Assembly: GCA_963662175.1 (NCBI GenBank)
Contig: OY759218.1
Coordinates: forward strand, 6,688,001 to 6,752,000
DNA length: 64,000 nt
Origin: Aradus depressus
Lineage: Eukaryota; Arthropoda; Insecta; Hemiptera; Aradidae
Direction of reading: 5' to 3'
This document shows positions 20,840-31,479 of this stretch, one piece after another. The position numbers and the translations under genes are program-made. The notes under the pieces were generated by a model. It did not search any database, was not told the origin of the DNA, and saw only the letters and a program-made list of their open reading frames with translations. Position 1 is the stretch's first letter, and every line of letters begins with the position of its first letter.

Positions 20840-21900
20840 TAGCTCTCGCCTCCTCACATGGCTTACTACTATAAATTAATAATACAGGTAAACAGGAGCG
20901 CTGCACTAGGGGTCACCAAGGGAGCCTCCAGCTTCAACATTTTATTTCAATTTTTTCTTATGCTTATAGAGTGAGAGAGGAGAGAAACCTCCTAAACTGT
21001 TTCTGTAGATGTAAAAATTTTACCTTCAGGGGCCCGTAACATTCATACTAATATTTCTGGGCTAATCAAATCCAATTAAAAATGTGGCCCTACAATAGCT
21101 TAAAGCAAAAATTCAAAAATTCATAAATTTTGAAAAGCAATTCATATGTGGGAAAATATAAAATAATATTTTTTCCAATATATAGCTGAGTAGCAAAATC
21201 ACAAGTTCAAATGATACTAGGCTAGTAAACATCTATTTACTATATTACTATATATTTATTTTCTAAATAATACAAAATGCTCTAATGAATTGTGAAACTT
21301 AAAAGTATCAATGTAATCGTATTTTCATTTTATTGCTCAAAATCAATTGAAGGAAGTTAATTAGGAAAATCAGAAATAAATATCCAATTTGCAAAAGGCG
21401 CCTTCTGGCGGCCATGTCTCGGGTTTTTAAACGTTGGCTAATAGCCTTTTGGAATCTCGCATTTTGATACCGCTGCGGTACTTTTTGAAAATATAATCTT
21501 CGTGTAAACTAGACCGGATTTTTGACTCTCCGGCTACTATACCAATAAAAAAGAATCAAGTGCACCGTAAGCTGAGAAAGTTTAAAGCATAAGGGAGTAT
21601 AAGACAAGAAAAAAAGTAGATATGAAGAACGTGTGGAGGATAAAAATCGGAGGGGGGAGGGGGTGCAGGTGCGGGCGGCCCACCCCAATTACCGCCCCTC
21701 TTTCTGGAAAACTGGAAAAGGGCAATATGGATTTTTCTGTTCCTTTGGTCACTCTTTCAACGTAGGAGACGATGAGGAAAAGTGAGGAAAACTGTGGTTC
21801 AAATACATAACTGTGGATTACGGGAAGAACAAGTCCTTTCTTTTACGTATATGGTTCCGTAGGTAAAAGACCGTTTACGAAACCCTATTATATATACTTG
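20840..21900. other. Intergenic sequence without recognised features
   Basis: Contains an AT-rich stretch around 21100-21400 and a G-rich patch at 21640-21700. No supported gene, RNA or repeat boundary. Confidence 0.4.
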
Positions 21901-21902
21901 GT

Positions 21903-22370
21903 GGGCAGGTGCGTGCACCTAGGGACTTAGGCATTTAATCCCTTCTCTGGAAATGGTGAGAGTCCTCCTTACCATGCCTTGCCTGATGATACCATGACGG
22001 ACCTAGTCTTCCGGTTTCCTTGGCAAAACTAAGGATCAGAACCTTAGCAAGTCTAATCTTCTAAAATGTTTCACTATGGTGATATCTCTACCACAAATGT
22101 GGAACCTCGTCCGAGCGTAGCCATCTGTCACAGGTGAAACGACTCCTATAATACGTGGGTGACACGACCATGTGACTGCCGAAGCACGCTCCTTCTAAAA
22201 TTCAGGATCCCGTCTTCCGACACATTGGAATACTCACAAAGGACCATGTTCGACTGTCTGCATGCGGCTGTTCCTGTCCATGACTCCTCCAAAAGGTCTC
22301 TAGTCCATTCTTTAATCCGGGTTCGGTACGTCTCCCGGGATATTCCTAGTACAGGCTCTAGCCCCATGAA
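21903..22370 (-). pseudogene. Non-LTR retrotransposon RNase H-tail relic
   Basis: The minus-strand frame from 22367 reads MGLEPVLGISRETYRTRIKE, then W..DLLEESWTGTAACRQSN. The pattern, a W followed by CRQxxM, fits the C-terminal part of the RNase H domain in I/Jockey-type retrotransposons. After a stop at 22146 the next ~150 bp still resemble the relic at 11160-11265 (CACCAAATG-type block, here ACCACAAATGTGGAACCTCG on the plus strand). A block at ~8545-8590 (CACCTAGGGACCTAAGCATC) matches 21918-21940, so a third fragment exists. Confidence 0.5.
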
Positions 22371-22419
22371 GGGCTTACTTCAACCTTCCTTGGCCTCAAA
22401 ACCCTATTATTTGAGTGTC

Positions 22420-22970
22420 GATAAATTCATTACCTACATTGGCAGTAACTAGGGTTTTTGAAATGGGCCCCCTACCCTGAATCCGTTCTTCCTTTCAGCC
22501 GATATCGCTGAAATTTAACAGGTTATGTCCTCATTGGGTTTTGACTTCAAATATGAAATTTCATGTCGATACATTCATTACATTGGAAGTTATTGGGTTT
22601 TTGATTTTAGCCCTTGAGCCCCCCTTTCTTTCTGACGATTCCGCTTAAAATTAATAAGTGTCGTCCTATGGGGTTTTGAATTCACATATGAAATTTCGTG
22701 TCGATAAAATCATTCTATCGGCAGTTATTGGAGTTTTTCTGTTAAGATTCCCCCCTAATCCCCCAGTTCCCTTTGATCAATAGTTGTCGATAAAGGGCTC
22801 TGGATTCCCAATATCGGGAGTTATCGTGATCACAGACACAAAGACATTTTTGGTTTGTATTTGGAATCTGGAGGTCGGAAAACGTGAAATTCGATTGAAA
22901 ACTCCACTTCGAATTTTTGACCGATTACAAAACTTCCCCTATACGTCGTATATCTGGGGAAGTATTAGTG
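22420..22970 (+). repeat. Dispersed repeat family R copy
   Basis: Four monomers (TGTCGATAAATTCATTACC at 22416, TGTCGATACATTCATTAC at 22565, TGTCGATAAAATCATTC at 22699, and TGTCGATAAAGGGCTC at 22786) then the closing AACTTCCCC loop TCTGGGGAAGTA. Confidence 0.7.
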
Positions 22971-23029
22971 AAGAAATAGAACCTAAAACCAGCTATTTAA
23001 TTTTTTTTTTTTAATTGTTAAGATGATAT

Positions 23030-23712
23030 AATGCAATAAAAAATGATTCCCCAGTAAAAATTAATCAACTAAGTTTTCACTCTACCCCAAAACCAATCGA
23101 CCGTTTGGGCTAAAAATTAATATATGACTTACATAGGGGTTTCTGAATACTCAAACTAAATTTTCTTCCGATACGTGCATTACGTTTGAAGATAGGTTTT
23201 TGAATCGAGCCCCTCATCTCAGATCCTCGCCTTGGGTCGATTTCGCGGAAAAATGATAAGTAGTGTCCTTATCGGGTTTTGAATTTAAATATAAAGTTTC
23301 ACATCAATACATTCATTACATCGGCAGATATTGGAATTTTCGTATTTTCTATCGGTTGATTCCCATGAAAATTAAAAGGTGTCGTTCTTATGTGGTTTGG
23401 AATTTACATTCGTGTATACGTTAGTACAACGGTAGTTATTACAGTTTTTGTGGCAAGCCCCCCCCCTCTTCCCTTTGGCCGATTTGGCTGAAAATCAATA
23501 GGTGTCATCCTATGGGGTTCTGGATACAAATATACAATTTCGTGTCGATTCTTTTATTCTACAAAGAGTTATTTTTGAGAAATACACACACACGAACAAG
23601 ATTTTTTTTTTCTGGGATAGAGGGTCGGAAAACTCCGGTGAAAATTCAACATCAAATTTCTGAGCGATTACATAACTTCCCCTATATTTCGTATATCTGG
23701 GAAAGTAAAAAA
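23030..23712 (+). repeat. Dispersed repeat family R copy, nearly complete
   Basis: Starts near ATTCCCCAGTAAAAATTAAT, runs through TCAATATATGACTTACATAG-like sequence and four diverged monomers, and ends with CATAACTTCCCCTATATTTC then ATCTGGGAAAGTA. It follows the previous copy head to tail. Confidence 0.7.
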
Positions 23713-25829
23713 AAGAATTTATAGCCTTAAGAGAATTGCATTTTGCCCTAACTTGAAAAAATTAGAATTCTTAAATTAGAATACTATAAATTAGAATTCT
23801 AATTATAAAAATTAATGAAAAATATCATGAAAAATCCAAAAACTGTTGGTTACGGATAAGTATTTTACGGTTCAAAAGCGGAGGAACTCTGTGACAGGTT
23901 ATCTACAATTCCTCCAAAATTAAGCAATATCCATTAGATGGTCAACGTAAAAAGAACAAATTTAGCTGAAAAATCATTAGAAGAGAAGAACGGTTAGTTG
24001 ACGAGAACAGGGCTGGAGGATGGAAGGAGACAAGGAAGATAAGAGGTGATTAGAGTGGGAGATGTGTCGGCCAACAGATGGTGTCAGAACTAAACCCATT
24101 ACAGAAGTTGGAGGGGAGGGAGGGGAAAAACGGAGAGCAGGGACACCCTTCCATCTAGCCGGGGTCTGGCGGGAGTTAGCGGGAGCGAGCCTTAGCATCG
24201 AGGAACCATTAGTGAAGGCCTCAAATCTCCGGTCAAATAGGCAATATCCAGGGTGGCAAGGTGGAGGGATAAGGAAAGTTTCAGATAGAAAGTGACACTA
24301 CCGCAGAAACCGTCAATTCCCCTCAAATAAGACAAAATTCAAGAATTTTCCCCTAGATGGTGTCAGTAGGTTTGTTACAGCGTTATAACTTTCGAACAGT
24401 TTAACCTAGAAAGCTAAAATTAGGCACTGTAGGTAAGTCATATATGCGCGGAAACATACCCTTAAAAATATTTTTGAAGATTAAAAAATACTAAATGGCA
24501 AAATTTATTAAATAATTAAGCGCCAGAAAAAAACATAGCATTTAATATAAACCTTCTGAGTAGGGTATCGTCGAAAAGGTATTATTATGAAATAATTATC
24601 ATGTTTGGTATAATCCTTTTTTTTTTCTACGAATAAACGCGTCTACACGAGTGTCACACAGTCTTAGGTAATCAGCCCTCTTGCTTCTGAAAGTACTCTT
24701 GAGAAAATTCTGAAAAACCATTTGAATATAGAGAACAATCGGAAAGTTTCTCAAAAATTAGTTTCGTTATTCTAGGACAAATACACAGCAAAGAAAAAAT
24801 TGTGAAGGTACATTTTCTTCTTTCGACCTTACTGTATAAAATTGCCATTTCAAGCACAATTTTTCAATTTTCCCAAGTTACTACTAGCTACGACCCGGCT
24901 ATTTGCCGAAAATAAATCAACACTGAGCTTCTATTAAGGTAAGATGCAGTTATCTACAGAGGGGATATTTCTTAAATTTATCTTTTATGAAAGTAACAAA
25001 AAATCTTATAATTTTAGTCATTACACCTCCGTTTAAATTGAGTCAGTGGTATGAAATATTCAAATATAACATAGTGATAATTTAAATGACAACAAACCCG
25101 AAAAAAAGATATTATAATAAAACATATGTATAAAAGAAATGTAGTGATAATTATTTTGAAATACATAAGTAAATGATAAAAAAAATTTTTTTGAATAAAT
25201 TATACATAAAATAATAAATGAAATATGCACATTTAATGTTTAATAATCCATAATTAAAAGGGTGTCTCCATTTTTTTTGTCTATAGTTCTAAAGGTGCGC
25301 GTGCTTTTTAGTATGTTTACGCGTGTCACCATTAGAAGTACTTTGGTATGCCGACCCCTGGTCTAGGTTTATTTGTTCCGTGGTCCGGATAAAGAAATCG
25401 GACAGTACGGGTTCCTTCTATCTCAAAATAAATATATAAATAATAAAATCAGATAAAAATATAGGTATGTGTATTTACATATATTTAGTTGTTAAATACT
25501 CTTTCACATATATGTAGGATTAAATCAATTCTATCAATGAAAAAATTATTTAAAAATATTTTTAATAATAGACTTGTAGTTCTATTTTCAGTATAGTTCT
25601 ATTTTCAAGCAAATTTTTATTTGGACCCCTAAAAAATTGTGGATTCGGACCCTTAACTAAAAAGACCCGGTTTTCCCAATCCCTAGTCGTAATCAGGAAT
25701 AGTATTTAGATTTCATAAGCACTCATGGCCGAAAATTCCATCGGCAGATTTCCTATCATGCTATTCCTAGATTTCAATCATGCAGTTTACAAAAAAAAAA
25801 AAAAATCCCTAAAGGAGAAGAGTACTTAC
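23713..25829. other. Intergenic or intronic sequence, no supported features
   Basis: AT-rich with a purine-rich block at 23980-24290. If the minus-strand gene with exons at 31369-31479 and 25830-26100 continues, this is part of its downstream intron. I found no further exon that could be supported. Confidence 0.4.
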
Positions 25830-26100
25830 ATCGGATTGGATGGCCATCGTCGGAGATCTCAGATCCTGGGGTTGGATCGTCAGGACTCTCCTCCGGAGAT
25901 GGAGACACGGAGACACTGATCGGAGAAAGAATCTGTTCCAACTTAAGACTCTTCATCGGCGGGGGTGTGAAGGCAGATGGGAAGGGGGATGGAAAAGGGG
26001 GACAAAAGAGCTGCTGCTGAAGAAAGTGTGCTGGGAGACCTGGATAACCCTCGATGAGACGGAACCCGCGGGAACCTCCGGGCTCCTTGCTGTCTTGACC
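25830..26100 (-). CDS. Probable exon 2 of an unknown minus-strand gene (Pro/Ser-rich)
   Basis: A 271-nt minus-strand segment is open throughout in one frame. It is bounded by a strong acceptor (TTTCTGTCTGCAG before 26100) and the ideal donor GTAAGT after 25830. It starts at phase 0, matching the end of the exon at 31369-31479, and leaves one base. The ~90 residues include GYPGLPAHFLQQQL, CPPFPSPFPSAFTPPP and EESPDDPTPGSEISDDGH. The composition is GC-richer than the flanks. A Pro/Ser/Gln-rich, acidic-patch segment like this is common in N-terminal regions of transcription factors, but no DNA-binding domain is seen, so the product is unassigned. The other two frames are closed by stops. Confidence 0.65.
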
Positions 26101-26142
26101 CTGCAGACAGAAACATGACCAGTCACATATGTAGAACCGAGA

Positions 26143-26244
26143 AGTGGGATCATGGACTCTAATATGTTATCTAGAACGGTATAAATAATATACGGTATAA
26201 ATAGTGGGATCCTGGACTCTAATATGTTATCTAGGACGGTATAA
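26143..26244 (+). repeat. Imperfect tandem duplication of ~43 bp
   Basis: AGTGGGATCATGGACTCTAA followed by TATGTTATCTAGAACGG at 26143-26184 is repeated at 26202-26244 with three substitutions. Confidence 0.7.
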
Positions 26245-26260
26245 AAACAGAGAAGCTAGA

Positions 26261-26348
26261 AGACCAGCGCCTCTTGAGACACGCTACTTGGCTCTTGTAT
26301 ACACCAGCCCAGTAACAGCTAGGGATATACATCGGAAATATAGGATCA

Positions 26349-26408
<60 letters not shown>

Positions 26409-26562
26409 CATGTATAAGAAAGTAAAAACGTCAATATATCTATTGTTTTCGTACCGATATTACCGGGTATATCATGATCCGATATTTCCGATGTATATCC
26501 CTAGCTGGTACTGGGCTGGTGTATACAAGAGCCAAGTAGCGTGTCTCAAGAGGCGCTGGTCT
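26261..26562. mobile_element. Foldback/MITE-like element with ~95-bp inverted arms
   Basis: The left arm (26261-~26355) contains GACCAGCGCCTCTTGAGAC, TACTTGGCTCTTGTATACAC and GGGATATACATCGGAAATAT. The right arm (~26466-26562) is its complement, ending AAGAGGCGCTGGTCT. Between them lie a (TA)n tract (26351-26405) and ~60 bp of unique sequence. No coding. Confidence 0.8.
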
Positions 26563-26695
26563 ATATATATATAGTGTATACATTGTTAATTGTTTTAGGG
26601 TCATTACAAAATTAATTCAAGCCTTCGGGTTTTTGATTGTGAAAGCTTGTTTAAAACTGTTCCAGTTGAATGTCTAGATGAATGTCCCTATGTAT

Positions 26696-27903
26696 CAGTG
26701 CCGGATTAGCCACGTAGCAAGAGTAGCAAATGCTACGGGCCCCGCGAATTGGGGGGCCCCGAGCTCCAACGCCTGTCTGACCGTAAAAAAATATCAATTT
26801 AGATAGGAGCGTAAAAATATTTTGCATGCCTTAAGCGCGAAGCGCTTAGGCTATGCTTTACTTCCACCTGAAAATCTAAAACTCGATTTCTATTTTCTAT
26901 CTATTAGATAGGAAATTAATTAATTAACAGATTTGATACATTTTTAAGTCTATCAATTAACACGTTCATGTAAAAAAAAAGTATTTTACTAACTTTTTAA
27001 CGTTAATGTCCTAATGTTTATGGTGTTGAAAACACTACAACTCCCGATAAATACTTTTTTTTAGCTTATTTTTTTTTTTTTATTTTTCGTAATACTTTTG
27101 AGCAGATCCCTTTTGAAAATTGCGATTCATTCTTTTTCGTTTTAATTATAATCGATATATTTAGACTAGCATGACCGGCTGTGAAGAATATCAGCAACAG
27201 ACTTCAAGACGAAGCAAGCGAAATACAAAGTACGACCATTTCAGTGGCTCTACTACACTCAACGACAACGACACCTGGACAACGCTTTGAAATTCAGGTG
27301 TTTATTGTCATTATTGATAACGTACTGTCTGCTTTAACTAAACGTATGAAAGCATATCATAAAATTACTAGTGTTTTTGGAGTATTTCGACAGCTAAAAT
27401 CTCTTACATTAGAAGAGATTTTGGAAAAAACCTCAAGTACGGTCAGTGCTTACGCAGATGATTTGGAGAACAGCCTAGGCGACGAATTAGTGCAGTTGGC
27501 TGAGCTACTGAAAACAGATTTGGCTACTGTTATTGACAGCAAGAAACAGGAGCCTCTGCAACTGCAATTTTATAAACTTTTATTAAATAATTCTTTAGAA
27601 TCGTGTTTGCCAAGTGATCACTAACTGCAGTGGCGAACGTTCTTTTTCAACATTAAAACGTATTCAAAATGAGTTAAGGAACACGATGGGCCAAGAACGT
27701 CTTAATCATCTCACTTTGATGAATATAGAGCATGATTTGCTTAAAGAAGTCGATATTGATAGTGTTATCTCTAAATTTGCCCAGAGAAGTTTATTTGTAA
27801 CAGTTTTGTTTTATTTAATACCCTAAACTTGAGAACCTAAAGCAAACCAAGGGCCTCTTGACAGAATTTGCTACAGGCCCCTCGCTGGCTTAATCCGGCA
27901 CTG
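26696..27903 (+). mobile_element. Defective hAT transposon with intact ends
   Basis: The ends are imperfect TIRs: left CAGTGCCGGATTAGCCACG, right (reverse complement) CAGTGCCGGATTAAGCCAGC. Both flanks carry the 8-bp duplication CTATGTAT (26688-26695 and 27904-27911), as expected of hAT transposition. At 1,208 bp it has lost most of the transposase gene. If the flanking minus-strand exons belong to one gene, it sits in that gene's first intron. Confidence 0.9.
27181..27826 (+). pseudogene. hAT transposase remnant (ZMYM1-like), two frames
   Basis: The first frame (27181-27624) carries a segment typical of the catalytic-core C-terminal part of ZMYM1-like hAT transposases (IDNVLSALTKRM, FGVFRQLKSL, YADDLENSLGDELVQLAELL). 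A second frame (27614-27826) holds the hAT dimerisation motif: NCSGERSFSTLKRI, LRNTMGQERLNHLTLMNIEH. The frame changes near 27615-27625, where sequence normally linking the two blocks is missing. The N-terminal zinc finger and most of the catalytic domain are absent. Confidence 0.85.
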
Positions 27904-28166
27904 CTATGTATTGACATCAGAGCTAATCCGTTGAGAAAGACCGTTCACTTGTTGCTACACAAACTGGAAGTGTAGCTCCAATTTTCATAAGATAGTTCTT
28001 CAAATGTCAGTGGGTTGCGGACATCGTCATGCCAAAAAACTGACAGTGCTGAAGAGGCTGTTTACATTTCTTCTTCTTCCATAGAACAACAGTAAAAAAG
28101 AATTTCATTATTTACAAAAAGGACAATTTTTTTTTTTCAATTTAGGGGTGGATTGATCCCCCATAA

Positions 28167-28194
28167 CCCCCCCCCCCCCCCCCCCCTCCCCCCC
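28167..28194 (+). repeat. C20-T-C7 homopolymer tract
   Basis: Twenty C, one T, seven C. The flanking GGATTGATCCCCCATAACC is not a recognised repeat. Confidence 0.9.
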
Positions 28195-28202
28195 AGGTAC
28201 GC

Positions 28203-28840
28203 CCCTATAGTATAAAGAAGTATTGTAAACATGTGAAAATACGAAAATACATTTTTCAACCTATATTCAAGTTTCAAGATCCCTGAACACGTTTTGACCA
28301 TGTATGTCTGTCAATGTATATTTGACTGGAACTTTGTGATCACTCAAACGCAAAAACGATTGTAGGTATGAACTTGAAATGAAAATATCAAATGTGCTAG
28401 CTTAGATCTTGTTAGATTTTGGCCGAAATCAAACAAAAAAACTCATTTTACTTCGAGGCCTCAATACATTTTACAAGATACCTCTTATATTTATAACCAA
28501 ATCAAAAATCTCTTCGAATGAAAGTTGTAGAGATAACTGAAAGGAACATTTTATATTAATAATATTTTTCGTTGGCGCCCGGTTTGCAGGTTACATGCCG
28601 AAAATCGTCTTAAAATGTAGTTTTAAAACCCCCATGTTTGCTCCATTTCCGCGAAACGGTTAGTCCCATCGAAAAATTGGTTCTTACCAAAAATGTTTCT
28701 TATTATATTATATTATATTATATATGTTATATAATTTCCAACTAACGAAGTGCCCTCAGATTTGAGTTAGAAACAATACGAAAAAAGTTATGAAATAAAT
28801 TTCCGTAGGAATGTTTAAAATGTAACGCACATCAGCAAAA
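28203..28840 (-). repeat. Dispersed repeat family S, minus-strand copy
   Basis: The reverse complement of the order seen at 15838-16445: GAAGTATTGTAAACATGTGA, GAACACGTTTTGACCATG, TTTTGGCCGAAATCAAAC, CATTTTACAAGATACC, ACGGTTAGTCCCATCG and GTTCTTACCAAAAATG. Non-coding. Confidence 0.6.
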
Positions 28841-29167
28841 TTTGAAATAACTATTCATTATTGATTGTGTTGTACTAAAAAGGATGAAAATAAGGAAAAG
28901 CTCGGCTTCTGATGGACTCTTATAGTTCTAATAAAATGAAAACACTATATCAGGGGCATAACTTTTTTGAAATTGTGGGGCACGTGAAGCCCTTGGTTAT
29001 CCGCATGATGACATAGGAAGTAAAAGGTTGGCCCCATACTTAAAAAATATACCCAAAATAAGCACTAAACGTTGTATAAAATGATACGAATGTTTCATAA
29101 ATCGTGTCAGTTTACATCCATTGTCTAGGACTTGGGAAGTCTGCACTTCCCCACTTGAGAGCGCTTG

Positions 29168-29440
29168 AAAGCTCAGAGGTGCTTGCTTACTGAGCTCAAG
29201 ATCGCGGGTTCGAAACACGGCCAAAGGCCCTTAGGTTTTCTATCTGGGAGGTGAAAAAACTTTGAGCATGCCGTCCTTCAGATGGGTCAGGTACTCGATA
29301 AAGACATATAGGGTAAAAAATTTAGGGTAGATAAAATTTAGGACTTCCACAGTAGAGTCGGGCACATGTCTACCAGGTTGATGAAAGAGCGCTCTGGTAG
29401 TAGGCGATATGACCACGTAGTTAAAGCCCAGGCAACTAAC
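29168..29440 (+). mobile_element. SINE with internal deletions
   Basis: GCTCAGAGG (A-box region), CAAGATCGCGGGTTCGAAAC (B box), then the body, in which ~30 bp between GATGGG and TCAGGTACTCG is missing. Ends GTAGTTAAAGCCCAGG then AACTAACTT. Confidence 0.8.
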
Positions 29441-29652
29441 TTCCCAACTTTTTTTTGTATATTTCTATTTTGGAGTAGAATACATCTTTTCGCACGCAGG
29501 TCCTCATGAAAATTTTCGTTACTTTTTTTGTCATATATAACCATGAAAACTGACATTATTGCAGAGATATTGTGAAATAATTCAAATGAACTTGAATGAA
29601 ATAAAACTCGTTTATTTGTGGTATTGTCTAATTTCAAAGAATATATATACAT

Positions 29653-29684
29653 GGGAGTACTTTCGGTATTTCTACCATCCTTAG
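29653..29684 (-). ncRNA. Hammerhead-like motif, left unit (mutated core)
   Basis: On the minus strand the core reads CTAAGGA (29678-29684) instead of CTGANGA, then GGTA and TACC as stem II, GAAA (29661-29664) and AGTACT. The G-to-A change at a conserved position should cripple cleavage. Confidence 0.5.
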
Positions 29685-29718
29685 CCAAAAGCATAAGAGA
29701 TAAATCTTATCTCCTATG

Positions 29719-29760
29719 CTTTTGGCTGAGGATGGTAGACATACCGAAAGTACTCCCATG
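29719..29760 (+). ncRNA. Hammerhead ribozyme, well-formed candidate
   Basis: CTGAGGA (29726-29732), stem II GGTA (29734-29737) with TACC (29742-29745) and loop GACA, GAAA (29746-29749), AGTACT (29749-29754) as self-complementary stem III, and C29755 as cleavage base. TGG (29723-29725) pairs with CCA (29756-29758) as the core-proximal part of stem I. All conserved core positions are present, including the usual C at the cleavage site. Confidence 0.68.
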
Positions 29761-30337
29761 TATATATATTATATGAAATTAGACAATACCACAAATAAAT
29801 GAGTTTTATTTCATTCAAGCACATATAACCATGCCTGCATACATACATGCCTACATGAAGGCATGTACACTGGATGGAGTCTTACATTGCAATGAAATGG
29901 TACAATAATACAGAGGTGCGGACGGAAACAAGTACAGGGAGCTAGGAAACCCCCGTCATAAATGTCACATTCCAGCCAGAAATGTTGAAAATAATATAAA
30001 TATAATGATTGAAATTGGAGAAATATGGTGTCTGCTTTGGCTAAGTAACCTTTTAATTAACAATTACTAAGGTTGTTGGTGTCTGTATACTCTAATAAAC
30101 ATATATACATAGATAATATAGATATGATATGATTTTTAAGGGCAAAAAACTGCAAGGTTATCATCGCCCTTAGATAATATAGATATTGGAGATATGCCAA
30201 TAACAGGATAGGATTTTTTTTTTAATTTTTAGATTCAGAGGCTTGGAAGATATGAAAAATCAACATTAAATTTCTAACCGATTATATATGTTATCCTATC
30301 CTATGTAGAACTGGGGACGTAAAGGGTTATTGTGAAA

Positions 30338-30528
30338 CATGCCCGGGCTTTAAATACGGTTATATCGCCTTCTACCAGAGCGCTCTTTCGTCACTCTGAT
30401 GGACATGAGCCCGACTCTACTATGGGAGTTCTAAATTTTGCCGACCCTAAATTATTATTCACCTAGGGCAGGGATCTTTAACGAGTACCTGACATCGAAC
30501 AGGCTCACAACTGAGCTACCGGCGCCCT
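30338..30528 (-). mobile_element. SINE, minus orientation, internally deleted
   Basis: Plus-strand CATGCCCGGGCTTTAAATAC, CTACCAGAGCGCTCTTTCGT and AACGAGTACCTGACATC, then a jump to CAACTGAGCTACCGGCGCCC. The middle third, including the B box, is deleted. Confidence 0.8.
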
Positions 30529-30540
30529 CTTATTTTTTAA

Positions 30541-30775
30541 ATGAGTGCGTGTGTTCGAAACCCGACCGAGGCCCTTAGTTTATTTTATCTGGGAGGTAAA
30601 ATAAACTTGAGCACGCTAAACGATGGTCCCGAGCCTGTACGATGTCAGGTACTCGTTAAAGACCCCTGCCTAGGTGAATAAAAATTTAGGACTCCCACAG
30701 TAGAGTCGGGCTCATGTCCACGAGAGTGACGAAAGAGCACTCGTAGTTAAAGCCCGGACATGAGTCATAATAACT
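30541..30775 (+). mobile_element. SINE, plus orientation, A box missing
   Basis: Starts at GTGTTCGAAACCCGACCGAG and continues with GTCCCGAGCCTGTACGATG to GACATGAGTCATAATAAC. It lies 12 bp from the minus-strand copy on its left, so the two form an inverted pair meeting at their heads. Confidence 0.8.
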
Positions 30776-31368
30776 ATTTTTTAAATTTATAAATAGCTCC
30801 AGCACCCGAAAAACAAGCTTTATTCTGTTATACGTTCCATAAAATTTAGTAATGGTTGTCAAGCCGAATGTAAATGCGCAAGCAAGTAAATTGAGAAAAA
30901 TCACCTGGCATCATGAAATCAGCGACACTTCCTCTAATATGAAACTGTATAATTTTCGAATGAATTTTTAGTAAATTACTAGAATTGTTCTGCTATTATA
31001 AAACGGAATTAGTGATTCTATAAGTCTTATAATCAATGTGAAATTCGAAAAGGTTGAATCAGTACAAATTCAGGATGCGAGAGAGGAACTGCAACGTCCC
31101 GTAGACAAGCTAGAGAAAATATGACACTTCCGGAATCTACCTAACACTCCTAAAGTGCACTAAAAAGAACCAATTAAAACAATATATTGTAATTAATTTA
31201 TAAGATCTCAATAATAAATAATTCTGGACGATTAAAAATGACATTTTAAGCGTAAAATATTTAAATATTTAAAATACGAAAAAAAAAAAAAAAAAATTAA
31301 GCGAAATGTATTTTAAATTGTGATTTTCTACCAAACTGTTTAAATATAGTTAATAAATAATTACGTAC

Positions 31369-31479
31369 CCTTGACGTGAATGGTCTATGCATTCTCAGCG
31401 CATCTTGAAAAGCTCCACTTTGCGAAAACACAACCAAAGTTGAAGGCTGTAAAGAATTCGATCCCAGACTAGAATCCAT
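31369..31479 (-). CDS. Probable first coding exon of an unknown minus-strand gene
   Basis: An ATG at 31477-31479 opens a 37-codon frame (MDSSLGSNSLQPSTLVVFSQ then SGAFQDALRMHRPFTSR) that ends exactly at a donor, AGG before GTACGTAA. It ends in phase 0, compatible with the exon at 25830-26100; together they would give ~127 residues before the next exon. The ATG is the first in this frame and is preceded by TATAGTTTAG. The gene would be divergent to tsr2, with 1,092 bp between start codons. Product not recognised. The joining is inferred from phase and splice sites only. Confidence 0.5.

Larger units (their letters stand above)
29591..29819. repeat. Head-to-head pair of hammerhead-bearing repeat units
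   Basis: Arms 29591-29704 and 29707-29819 are reverse complements at nearly every position. Each arm carries a hammerhead core, an AGTACT palindrome, ATTAGACAATACCACAAATA and GAGTTTTATTTCATTCAAG. The two units meet at AGATAAATCTTATCT. Family A tail sequence (ATTAGACAATA) is present. Confidence 0.85.

Noticed and set aside
8069..26100. Joining the weak exon at 8069-8200 to the exon at 25830-26100
   Set aside because: The phases do not match and the alternative frame meets a stop.
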